A DNA stretch of 5,934 nucleotides from Gammaproteobacteria bacterium. Its GTDB lineage: Bacteria; Pseudomonadota; Gammaproteobacteria; HK1. The first letter of the stretch is position 1; every line of letters starts with the position of its first letter. Below, one piece after another: positions 1 through 5,830 of this stretch. The stretch covers positions 1 through 5,934 of the forward strand of contig JABDQX010000019.1 of NCBI GenBank assembly GCA_013042035.1. The letters are read 5' to 3'. The notes under the pieces were generated by a model. That model was not told where the DNA came from, searched no databases, and saw only the letters and a list, made by a program, of their open reading frames with translations. The translations under genes and the position numbers were made by a program.

Positions 1-1273
1 TGCCTGCCTTTTGTTCGGAGACCAATTCCAGGAGATCCCGTCCGGTTTTTGCCCGTTGTGGGGCCATGTCACAGGCCGCGAAGGTATCCTTGATTTGTTC
101 GTCGAGATCCTTGCGATCGGTAATCAACACGATGCGTGGATTAAGGATGCCCGGTTCCTCGGCAAGGGAGCGGGCCAGCATGACCATGGTCAGGGATTTT
201 CCGGATCCTTGGGTATGCCAGACGATGCCGCCCCGGCGTCTGCCATTGGCATCCAGAACCCGAATATGGGACAAAATACGTTTAACGGCGAAATATTGCT
301 GATAACGGGCCATTTTTTTGATCCCATTATCGAATACGCTGAATTTATAGATAAGTTCCAGCAACCGTTCTGGGGAGCAAAGACCATGAAGGGTCGTTGC
401 ATACCCTGTATCCGATGGTTTTTCCCGTCGATTCGGTTTCCGGGGGGATTTTGGCGAAGAGGCAATGCTCAGGAGGGCCGGGGATTCATGATCTTGGTCC
501 GCGGGGTATTTTTCGAGATGCGTTTTCCAGTCCCGCTCTTTCCAGGTAGACCAGAATCGCGCCGGTGTACCGATGGTACCGAATTGGGCCGTATCCTGAT
601 TGGTGGCAAGCACAAGCTGCACGTAGCTGAAAATGTTCTGGCCAAGGATATTCTGGTCGGGGGAATACCGGCTCTCCGGATTCGAGCCCGGCGGACCCGG
701 GAAATGGCTTTCCCGTTGGTTTCGGATCGATTGCGCGATGGCTTGGTCAATCGGTACGCACGAGGGTGCGCATTCGATGACAACGAAGGGAATACCGTTG
801 ACGAACAATACGATATCCAATTCTATGGTTTCCGTACCCCGCCGATCCGCAATCGGAAATCGTACGGTAACGTGAAAGGCATTCCTCTCCCAGTTTTGCC
901 AGTCGATGTAACGTAACGTAAAACTTCTGGCGTATTCTTCCAGGGGTTGCTCCAGGGAAAGTCCCAATGTCAGCCGCTCATGGACGGTCTCGTTGGTTCG
1001 CACAAGCCCTTGATGTTTGACGCTTTTGAGTTTCTCGATGGCGAGCCGGATATTTTCCTCGGTGAAGCGATGTTCGCTTCCCTTGTAAGGGATCCGGTTG
1101 ATGTATCCCAGCCTTTCCTTGAGGATATCTTCCAACAGTACGTTGCCGATTTTTCCTCGGCGGGCCGCAAGGGCTTGTGTCGGCGTCAGGTAGTTAAAGC
1201 CGAGATCGACAAGCCGCGCCAGTACGGGGAGGCGTGGGAGGTCTTTTTTGTTGAAGCGGGCGGTATCCACCAT
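1..1273 (-). CDS. hsdR: Type I restriction enzyme R subunit (HsdR), N-terminal 424 residues; 3' part runs off the window
   Basis: Motor and nuclease subunit of a type I restriction-modification complex: ATP-driven DNA translocation coupled to cleavage. The minus strand is open without a stop from ATG at 1273 to base 1, giving 424 full codons. Residues about 1-60 resemble the HsdR N-terminus (RFNKKDLPRLPVL, then LGFNYLTPTQAL). The nuclease domain shows D153 in ELDIVLFVNGIPFVVIE and E167, 14 residues apart as expected for the family. The next residues are C168-A169, so the usual catalytic lysine (E-x-K) is missing. Further on are YVQLVLATN and GTPARFWSTWKE (about 220-250), CSPERLLELIYKF, then FDNGIKKMARYQQYFAVKR. 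The helicase part begins with WHTQGSGKS (352-360, Walker A, K359) and ITDRKDLDEQI (384-394, motif Ia). An in-frame TAA lies 12 codons upstream of ATG 1273 with no other start between, so this start is favoured, though no clear Shine-Dalgarno is seen. The upstream neighbour is an ion channel gene; hsdM and hsdS are not in the window. Confidence 0.93.
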   Translation of the reverse strand, partial: MVDTARFNKKDLPRLPVLARLVDLGFNYLTPTQALAARRGKIGNVLLEDILKERLGYINRIPYKGSEHRFTEENIRLAIEKLKSVKHQGLVRTNETVHERLTLGLSLEQPLEEYARSFTLRYIDWQNWERNAFHVTVRFPIADRRGTETIELDIVLFVNGIPFVVIECAPSCVPIDQAIAQSIRNQRESHFPGPPGSNPESRYSPDQNILGQNIFSYVQLVLATNQDTAQFGTIGTPARFWSTWKERDWKTHLEKYPADQDHESPALLSIASSPKSPRKPNRREKPSDTGYATTLHGLCSPERLLELIYKFSVFDNGIKKMARYQQYFAVKRILSHIRVLDANGRRRGGIVWHTQGSGKSLTMVMLARSLAEEPGILNPRIVLITDRKDLDEQIKDTFAACDMAPQRAKTGRDLLELVSEQKAG

Positions 1274-1300
1274 AATTTTTGTGCCACAAAATTTATGGTG
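1268..1300. repeat. 33-bp near-perfect palindrome covering the hsdR start codon
   Basis: Left arm CACCATAATTTTTGTG (1268-1283) and right arm CACAAAATTTATGGTG (1285-1300) are reverse complements except for one position, around a single centre base C1284. The hsdR ATG (1271-1273, minus strand) lies inside the left arm. As DNA it could be an operator for a dimeric repressor. As mRNA, 16-nt arms would pair across a loop of only one base, so in practice a slightly shorter stem that hides the start codon. The structure is directly seen; a regulatory role is inferred. Confidence 0.7.
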
Positions 1301-1327
1301 AGTTTACGTTGTTTTTGATGGCCGTCA

Positions 1328-1333
1328 ATAATA
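1328..1333 (-). promoter_or_regulatory. Weak candidate -10 element for hsdR
   Basis: On the minus strand TATTAT matches the sigma-70 -10 consensus at five of six positions. It would start transcription near 1321, about 50 bases before the hsdR ATG. No good -35 hexamer stands 16-18 bases upstream; that space is filled by the 1341-1357 palindrome. The stretch is AT-rich, so a chance match is quite possible. Confidence 0.22.
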
Positions 1334-1340
1334 AATTCCG

Positions 1341-1357
1341 GAGTAATTGAATTACTC
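1341..1357. repeat. 17-bp perfect palindrome in the channel-hsdR spacer
   Basis: GAGTAATT (1341-1348) and AATTACTC (1350-1357) are exact reverse complements around one central base (G1349). It lies 18 bases beyond the channel stop codon and 41 bases from the larger palindrome at the hsdR start. No T-run follows it in the direction of transcription, so it does not look like an intrinsic terminator. It overlaps the place where a -35/spacer would be for the candidate -10 at 1328-1333, which fits an operator. Confidence 0.6.
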
Positions 1358-1374
1358 ATTTTTGCGCCGCGATG

Positions 1375-2238
1375 TCATCCACCTTCTGGCTTTCGGATGC
1401 TTTCGGCGCATTTCCCGGCATGTGATTCCAGCAGAGCCTCGATACGTACCAGCCGCTCCTCAATGGCGCCGGTGTGCTCCTTGAGCCAGTGCACCTCGGC
1501 TGCTTCACCCTTGCCCTCATCGCGCTCCATATTCTCGTGTTCCCGCTGCATCACATCGAGCACGATGCCGATCATCATATTGAGAAGAACGAAAGCGGTG
1601 AAAAAAATGAAGGTGAGGTAGTAGATCCAGCTCCAACCATAGCTATCCATGGTCTCGTACATCACATCGGTCCAATCCTCGAAGGTGGCGATGCGAAACA
1701 GCGTCAGCAGCGCGATGGAAACATTACCCCACAGCACCGGATTGATGTGTTCGAACAGGTGGCATCCAATCGCCGCATAGATGTAGAAAATGATGAACAT
1801 CAACAGCGCGACATACCCCATCCGTGGAATGGAGACGATCAGGGCATTGACCAATAACCGAAGCTCGGGAATCACCGATATCAGGCGCAACACACGGAAA
1901 ATACGCAGCAGCCGTGCCAGCAGCGCCATCTCCGTGTTATCCATGGGAATGAGACTGACGACGACGATGGTGAAATCAAATAGATTCCATCCCTGTTTGA
2001 AAAAATCCAAAAAACGCCTTTCAGCCGCCATGCGCACACAGATCTCGACGAGAAACAGGGTCGTGACACCGATATCGAGAATCTCCAGAACAGAGATCCA
2101 AACGGGGTCTATGTCGTAGGTTTTTACGCCGATCAGCAGTGCGGAGGCAATAATAACGGCTATCACTGCCGACTCGAACAGCTTGTTGGAGCGCAACCGC
2201 ATGAGGCGGTCTCGCCAAAGGGTTATGCCATTTTGCAT
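1375..2238 (-). CDS. Voltage-gated-type bacterial ion channel (ion transport protein, NaChBac/NavAb class)
   Basis: A 287-residue single-domain six-helix cation channel subunit, expected to work as a tetramer in the inner membrane. Segments seen: S1 about 22-40, S2 48-68 (FLVEICVRM), S3 86-98 (WNLFDFTIVVVSLIP), S4 104-127 with regularly spaced arginines R109, R112, R115, R118 (ARLLRIFRVLRLISVIPELR), S5 138-160, pore helix 172-184, selectivity filter TFEDWTD (185-191), S6 203-228 with the conserved asparagine N220. The C-terminus is charged and ends in a short heptad-like helix (IEERLVRIEALLES), as in the coiled-coil tetramerisation tail of bacterial Nav channels. The filter differs from the sodium-channel TLESW type by carrying D188 and D191 beside E187, which suggests calcium permeation. 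The ATG at 2238 has no strong ribosome binding site and follows folK after 56 bases on the same strand. The family is certain; ion preference is inferred. Confidence 0.93.
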   Translation of the reverse strand: MQNGITLWRDRLMRLRSNKLFESAVIAVIIASALLIGVKTYDIDPVWISVLEILDIGVTTLFLVEICVRMAAERRFLDFFKQGWNLFDFTIVVVSLIPMDNTEMALLARLLRIFRVLRLISVIPELRLLVNALIVSIPRMGYVALLMFIIFYIYAAIGCHLFEHINPVLWGNVSIALLTLFRIATFEDWTDVMYETMDSYGWSWIYYLTFIFFTAFVLLNMMIGIVLDVMQREHENMERDEGKGEAAEVHWLKEHTGAIEERLVRIEALLESHAGKCAESIRKPEGG

Positions 2239-2294
2239 AGAAATTACTGTAGGGTAGATGGGCGTTGATGGGTGAGAGGTATAAAAATCCGCTC

Positions 2295-2786
2295 CTACAT
2301 CGGATCGAAAGGAACAGTCCAGATTGGTTGATTCTCCTTATCGAATGCCGACCACAGGTGTGCAAAGGTGCGCTGCCCGATGGGGTGCTTGCGATCCCCG
2401 GCAATCTCGGCCAGTGGCCCCAACACAAAGGCATGAACGAGGATCTCTTTGCGCGGGAGGTTCAGATCCTGCTCCTGGATGACAAGATCGTCGTATAGCA
2501 GAAGATCGAGATCCAGTGTTCGGGGACTGAACCGCGCTTCGTCTCGGGCGCGCCCGGATTGATTTTCGATGGAACGGAGGGTTTGGAGCACGGTTTCGAG
2601 TTGATCGTGGGTATCGAATCCAATGACCAGGTTAAAAAAGCGATTCCCCTCGAAGCCAACAGGATCGCTTTCGTAAATCGATGATGTGAGCAGTGGCGCA
2701 TATGCGTTATGCAGCCTTTTTATGGCGAAACGGATATTTCGTGAGCGCTCGATATTGCTGCCGACACTGACATAGACTCTTGCCAT
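2295..2786 (-). CDS. folK: 2-amino-4-hydroxy-6-hydroxymethyldihydropteridine diphosphokinase (HPPK)
   Basis: Transfers pyrophosphate from ATP to 6-hydroxymethyl-7,8-dihydropterin, the step after FolB in folate synthesis; cytosolic. At 163 residues it has normal family length. The N-terminus VYVSVGSNI matches the usual start of HPPK. SSIYESDPVGF (35-45) and RFFNLVIGFDT are the pterin-binding region. The family signature lies at 85-97: RFSPRTLDLDLLL, with D92 and D94 as the magnesium-binding pair and R89 before them. The small residue before SPR/GPR is Ser here rather than the commoner Gly, a mild variation. LNLPRKEILVHAFVLGPLAEIA (108-129) matches the C-terminal HPPK block. No Shine-Dalgarno is visible before ATG 2786, but a possible small ORF with a good one ends 14 bases upstream. 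That hints at translational coupling. folB lies upstream on the same strand, probably in one transcript. Confidence 0.96.
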   Translation of the reverse strand: MARVYVSVGSNIERSRNIRFAIKRLHNAYAPLLTSSIYESDPVGFEGNRFFNLVIGFDTHDQLETVLQTLRSIENQSGRARDEARFSPRTLDLDLLLYDDLVIQEQDLNLPRKEILVHAFVLGPLAEIAGDRKHPIGQRTFAHLWSAFDKENQPIWTVPFDPM

Positions 2787-2800
2787 TGGTGTGTTGCGTA

Positions 2801-2866
2801 CTATCGGTCGATTTCTTGCTTCTCGTGCATGTTTTTTACCGCCTGCGAAATGACGATGAGAGCCAT
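2801..2866 (-). CDS. Possible 21-residue small ORF between folB and folK
   Basis: An ATG at 2866 opens a 21-codon frame ending in TAG (2801-2803), with the product starting MALIVISQAV and ending EKQEIDR. It is preceded by CCGAGG (2880-2875) with an eight-base gap to the ATG, a better ribosome binding site than folK itself has. The stop is 14 bases before the folK start. It could be a translated leader that couples ribosomes into folK, a microprotein, or chance. The frame stays open upstream of the ATG back into the end of folB, without an obvious earlier start. I recognise no family. Confidence 0.3.
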   Translation of the reverse strand: MALIVISQAVKNMHEKQEIDR

Positions 2867-2918
2867 GTGAAAAACCTCGGGTGTGCTCAGCGCCGACAGT
2901 GCAAGAAAAGATGCCTTG

Positions 2919-3275
2919 CTAGCCCTGATGACCCCGCTCGATAATCACGCCCACATCCCGCGCGTCCCGTATGGCGCCGGCTTTATTCACGCGCAGTCGG
3001 ACCCAGCGAACCTGGAACTCCTCAATGACGATCTTCGCGACCGCCTCGGCCAGTGTCTCTACAAGCTGAAAGTCGCTGCCGCCGACAAACTCGATGATTC
3101 GTTTGGCGATGGCCTTATAATCAATGGTATCCTCAATGCGATCCGTTGCTGCCGCTTTCTCGATATCTCCCGCCATGTCGAGGTCGAAAACGACGGTTTG
3201 TTTGATTTGTCGCTCCCACGGGAAAAGACCGATGGTGGTGGGAATTTTAAGACCGTGAAGGTAGATAATATCCAT
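2919..3275 (-). CDS. folB: Dihydroneopterin aldolase
   Basis: Cleaves 7,8-dihydroneopterin to 6-hydroxymethyl-7,8-dihydropterin and glycolaldehyde, supplying the FolK substrate; cytosolic, octameric in the family. From ATG 3275 the protein is 118 residues, close to the usual 115-122. The N-terminus MDIIYLHGLKIPTTIG and the block WERQIKQTVVFDLDM match FolB. D52-Y53 (TIDYKAI), E73 in LVETLAE and K98 in VNKAGAI are the expected substrate and catalytic positions; the KPGA motif reads KAGA here. An in-frame ATG at 3308 would add 11 hydrophobic residues (MIAAITIEIVI) that FolB proteins do not have, so 3275 is chosen. No strong Shine-Dalgarno precedes it. The start codon overlaps that of the divergent plsY by two bases. 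folK follows on the same strand after a 132-base spacer. Confidence 0.95.
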   Translation of the reverse strand: MDIIYLHGLKIPTTIGLFPWERQIKQTVVFDLDMAGDIEKAAATDRIEDTIDYKAIAKRIIEFVGGSDFQLVETLAEAVAKIVIEEFQVRWVRLRVNKAGAIRDARDVGVIIERGHQG

Positions 3276-3879
3276 GATGACTATTTCAATCGTTATAGCA
3301 GCTATCATCGGCGCTTATCTGGCAGGCTCTGTTTCATCGGCCGTCGTAGTGTGTCGGCTCATGAATTTGCCGGATCCGCGCACGAGTGGATCTAGGAATC
3401 CCGGTGCCACCAATGTGCTGCGCCTGGGGGGAAAGAAGGCCGCGATGATTACTTTGCTCGGCGATGTATTGAAAGGTTTGTTGCCGGTGCTCGCGGTGCG
3501 CCTTTTTACCGATTCACCGCAGATCCTGGCTGGTGTCGGATTGGCGGCTTTCCTGGGGCATATATTCCCCGTCTTATTTCGTTTTCAGGGTGGAAAGGGT
3601 GTGGCCACCGCCTTTGGTACCATTGTCGGCATTTCCTGGCCGGCTGCCTTGGTTATTTTGGCAACTTGGTTGCTGGTCGCCGTTATTTTCCGATACTCGT
3701 CTTTATCGGCACTCGTGGCCACCTTTCTGGCCCCGGTTTATATTGCGTACTTTGCACCCGAGCCCGCTTATATCGGGGCAATTTTATTTATTGTCTTGTT
3801 TATCATCTGGCGCCACTGGACAAATATTCGGAATCTGCTTGCGGGAACAGAGAACAGGATTGGCCAAAAGAATGGATAA
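3274..3879 (+). CDS. plsY: Acyl-phosphate:glycerol-3-phosphate acyltransferase PlsY
   Basis: Integral inner-membrane enzyme that acylates glycerol-3-phosphate with acyl-phosphate, the first step of phospholipid synthesis. At 201 residues it is of normal length. The three cytoplasmic family motifs are present in order: PDPRTSGSRNPGATNVLRLGG (33-53), GHIFPVLFRFQGGKGVATAFG (95-115), and RHWTNIRNLLAGTE (180-193). Between them are hydrophobic segments at about 5-28, 57-76, 84-103, 117-140, 142-160 and 166-179. Two ATGs in a row (3274 and 3277) could start it. GAAGG at 3257-3261 is 12 or 15 bases upstream, farther than ideal, so initiation may be weak or helped otherwise. It is divergent from folB, with overlapping start codons, and convergent with dnaB, whose stop codon lies 24 bases beyond the plsY stop. 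Confidence 0.96.
   Translation: MMTISIVIAAIIGAYLAGSVSSAVVVCRLMNLPDPRTSGSRNPGATNVLRLGGKKAAMITLLGDVLKGLLPVLAVRLFTDSPQILAGVGLAAFLGHIFPVLFRFQGGKGVATAFGTIVGISWPAALVILATWLLVAVIFRYSSLSALVATFLAPVYIAYFAPEPAYIGAILFIVLFIIWRHWTNIRNLLAGTENRIGQKNG
3292..3300 (-). promoter_or_regulatory. Candidate extended -10 promoter for folB, inside the plsY reading frame
   Basis: The minus strand reads TGC directly followed by TATAAC, an extended -10 (TGn) with five of six matches to TATAAT. The -35 region at normal spacing (AGATAA) is poor, which an extended -10 can tolerate. Transcription would begin near 3285, about 10 bases before the folB ATG, so the mRNA would be almost leaderless. This would explain the lack of a clear ribosome binding site. 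Inferred from motif only. Confidence 0.35.
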
Positions 3880-3903
3880 TCGATAATGGGCGACAAAGGA
3901 TTG

Positions 3904-5295
3904 TCAATTATAAAACCCTTCTTTTTGCTCGAAATAGTTCTCGAACCGGGTGTACTGATTCAGAAAGGTCAGGTTGATGTGACCGATAGTCCCGTTTCGT
4001 TGCTTACCGATAATGATTTCCGCCATTCCCTTGTCCGGACTATCCTCGTTATACACCTCATCGCGGTAGATAAAGAGAATAACATCCGCATCTTGCTCAA
4101 TAGCCCCGGATTCTCGCAGATCCGACAAAACAGGTCGCTTATTGGGCCGCTGTTCCAGGCTGCGATTCAACTGTGACAGGGCCACCAGTGGTAGGCTCAG
4201 TTCCCTGGCCAGGGCCTTCAAGGCCCTGGAGATCTCGGATATCTCCGTGGCGCGATTTTCCTTGGTGTTCGGGACCTGCATGAGTTGCAGGTAATCGACG
4301 ATCACCAATCCGAGGCCATGTTCACGCTTTAGCCTTCGGCAACGGGCGCGCAGTTCCGTGGGCGTCAGTGCCGGGGTATCATCGATAAAAAGTGATGTGT
4401 CGTTGAGCATGCTGACCACCGATGTGAGCCGTGGCCAGTCACTGTCCTTCAGTTTACCCGTGCGGACAACGTGTTGGTCGAGACGTCCCAGCGAGGATAT
4501 CATGCGCATCATCAACTGCTCGGCTGACATTTCCATGCTGAATAATACGACCGGGAGCCGGTACTTGATGGCCGCATGTTCGGCAACATTCATTGCCAGT
4601 GCGGTTTTACCCATGGAAGGACGACCGGCGATAATGACAAGGTCTCCCGCCTGGAAGCCCGCGGTCTTTTGATCCAGGTCCTTGAAGCCCGTGGCAACCC
4701 CCGTGATGGGGTCATCGTTGTGAAACAGCGTGTCGATGCGGTCGACGACACCGGGCAGAATATCCTTGACGGAAATGTACCCATTGGTGTTGCGCTTGCC
4801 TTGTTCGGCCAGGGAAAATACCAACTGTTCCGCCTGATCCAGCAGCTCGCCGCTGCTTCTCCCCTCGGGATTGAAGGCATAGTTGCTGATCTCATTGCCG
4901 GCATGGATGAGTCCACGCAATACCGCACGCTCCCGCACGATACCGGCATACGCAACGATATTGGCCGCGCTGGGCGTATTTCTCGCAAGCTCTCCCAGAT
5001 AGGCAAGACCGCCAACTCCCCGGATCTCGTTGTGTTTTTCCAACCACTCACTGACAGTGATAACATCGATCGGTAAGTTGTCCTGCACAAGCAGACGGAT
5101 TGCATCGAATATGGTTCGATGATCGCGGCGGTAGAAATCCTCCGCGCTTACCCTGTCGGCGATCCGGTCCCAGGCCGCATCGTCCAACATCAGCCCGCCC
5201 AGGACGGACTGCTCCGCCTCGACCGAATGCGGTGGGACCTTCAAGGCGGAGACATTGTAATCGACCGGTTTTTCCGCAAGCGTATATACGGACAT
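3904..5295 (-). CDS. dnaB: Replicative DNA helicase DnaB
   Basis: Hexameric 5'-3' helicase that unwinds the chromosomal fork and recruits primase. From ATG 5295 it has 463 residues, against about 471 in E. coli. The N-terminal domain begins with LKVPPHSVEAEQSVLGGLMLD (18-38), a hallmark of gammaproteobacterial DnaB. The RecA-like domain has Walker A GRPSMGKT (224-231, K230), FSMEMSAEQLMMRM with E255, Walker B VIVDYLQLM (331-339, D334), SQLNRSLEQRPNKRPVLSDLR (374-394), and IIIGKQRNGTIG near 427-438, where the arginine-finger region lies. It is uninterrupted: there is no intein at the Walker A, a common site for one in dnaB. Homology favours ATG 5295. A TTG at 5337, two bases after the rplI stop, is in frame and would add 14 residues. 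Neither start has a strong Shine-Dalgarno, so coupling to rplI translation is plausible. It follows rplI directly on the same strand. Confidence 0.97.
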   Translation of the reverse strand: MSVYTLAEKPVDYNVSALKVPPHSVEAEQSVLGGLMLDDAAWDRIADRVSAEDFYRRDHRTIFDAIRLLVQDNLPIDVITVSEWLEKHNEIRGVGGLAYLGELARNTPSAANIVAYAGIVRERAVLRGLIHAGNEISNYAFNPEGRSSGELLDQAEQLVFSLAEQGKRNTNGYISVKDILPGVVDRIDTLFHNDDPITGVATGFKDLDQKTAGFQAGDLVIIAGRPSMGKTALAMNVAEHAAIKYRLPVVLFSMEMSAEQLMMRMISSLGRLDQHVVRTGKLKDSDWPRLTSVVSMLNDTSLFIDDTPALTPTELRARCRRLKREHGLGLVIVDYLQLMQVPNTKENRATEISEISRALKALARELSLPLVALSQLNRSLEQRPNKRPVLSDLRESGAIEQDADVILFIYRDEVYNEDSPDKGMAEIIIGKQRNGTIGHINLTFLNQYTRFENYFEQKEGFYN

Positions 5296-5339
5296 AGGGG
5301 GTTCGTCTCTATCGAGAGAATCTTGAATAAAATGCAAGA

Positions 5340-5786
5340 TTATTCCGGTACCGCGTTGACCGTGATGACGGCTTCCACGTCCGTGTGCAGGTGAATGACG
5401 ACCGCCTGCTCCCCTGCTTGACGTATCGCACCCATTGGCAAACGGATCTCTTCCTTTGTGATCTCGATACCGCTTAGCTCGGCCGCAGCCGCGATGTCCT
5501 TGGTCCCAATGGAACCGAACAGGCGCCCCTCATCACCTACCTTGACGGGTATGGTGACAACACAACCCTCGATTTTTTCGGCCCGGGCCTGAGCCGAGGC
5601 CAATGATTCGGTCTGCTGTTTCTCCAGCTCGGCCCGTTTGGCCTCGAATACGGCCACGTTGGTGGGCGTTGCGAGGATGGCCTTGCCTTTAGGCATCAGG
5701 AAATTACGCGCATAACCCGGTTTGACCTTTACGATATCTCCCAACTTGCCAAGATTCTCCGTCTTTTCCAGAAGAATTATTTCCAT
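5340..5786 (-). CDS. rplI: 50S ribosomal protein L9
   Basis: Large-subunit protein bound to 23S rRNA near the L1 stalk base; it helps limit frameshifting. At 148 residues it is the standard length. The N-terminal rRNA-binding domain shows MEIILLEKTENLGKLGDIV followed by VKPGYARNFLMPKGKA (21-36), the L9 signature. A long charged connecting helix follows (about 42-73, VAVFEAKRAELEKQQTESL). The C-terminal domain contains DEGRLFGSIGTKDIA (85-99) and ends VIHLHTDVEAVITVNAV. A good Shine-Dalgarno precedes the ATG. In many gammaproteobacteria rpsF and rpsR stand upstream of rplI; S18 does not appear in the 148 bases visible here. dnaB follows downstream. Confidence 0.98.
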   Translation of the reverse strand: MEIILLEKTENLGKLGDIVKVKPGYARNFLMPKGKAILATPTNVAVFEAKRAELEKQQTESLASAQARAEKIEGCVVTIPVKVGDEGRLFGSIGTKDIAAAAELSGIEITKEEIRLPMGAIRQAGEQAVVIHLHTDVEAVITVNAVPE

Positions 5787-5790
5787 TCCA

Positions 5791-5797
5791 CACCTCT
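5791..5797 (-). promoter_or_regulatory. Ribosome binding site of rplI
   Basis: The minus strand reads AGAGGTG, ending four bases before the rplI ATG. It is the strongest Shine-Dalgarno before any recognised gene in the window, fitting a highly expressed ribosomal protein. Confidence 0.75.
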
Positions 5798-5821
5798 AAT
5801 GACTAACGCTTTAATGACTAA
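5797..5821. repeat. 10-bp exact direct repeat upstream of rplI
   Basis: TAATGACTAA occurs at 5797-5806 and again at 5812-5821, a 15-base period, separated by CGCTT. The first copy touches the rplI Shine-Dalgarno. The repeat may be a protein or RNA binding site in the rplI leader, or a small local duplication. Role unknown. Confidence 0.5.
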
Positions 5822-5830
5822 GAACTGCTC

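Noticed and set aside
11..916. Long plus-strand open frame of 301 codons
   Set aside because: It is antisense to hsdR, whose minus-strand frame carries clear family motifs through the whole stretch; the plus-strand product resembles nothing.
1186..1359. Minus-strand 57-codon frame starting at ATG 1359 (MSNSITPEFIIDG...)
   Set aside because: Its second half overlaps the conserved 5' end of hsdR in another frame, its start lies beside a palindrome, and there is no clear Shine-Dalgarno or known family. Possibly a leader, but not supportable.
2276..2297. GTAGGAGCGGA on the minus strand after the folK stop resembles one half of a REP-type element
   Set aside because: The complementary half is absent and it is a single short match, so it cannot be called a repeat element.
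2021..2434. 137-codon minus-strand frame spanning the folK-channel junction
   Set aside because: Overlaps two well-supported genes in another frame; no domain-like sequence.
3892..3905. GACAA/TTGTC hairpin between the convergent plsY and dnaB ends, considered as a terminator
   Set aside because: A five-pair AT-rich stem without a T-run on either strand; too weak for an intrinsic terminator.
4600..4640. Possible intein insertion at the dnaB Walker A motif
   Set aside because: GRPSMGKTALAMN is continuous and the whole gene has normal length.
4590..5105. 171-codon minus-strand frame inside dnaB
   Set aside because: Out-of-frame shadow of dnaB, rich in Arg and Ser with no domain signal.
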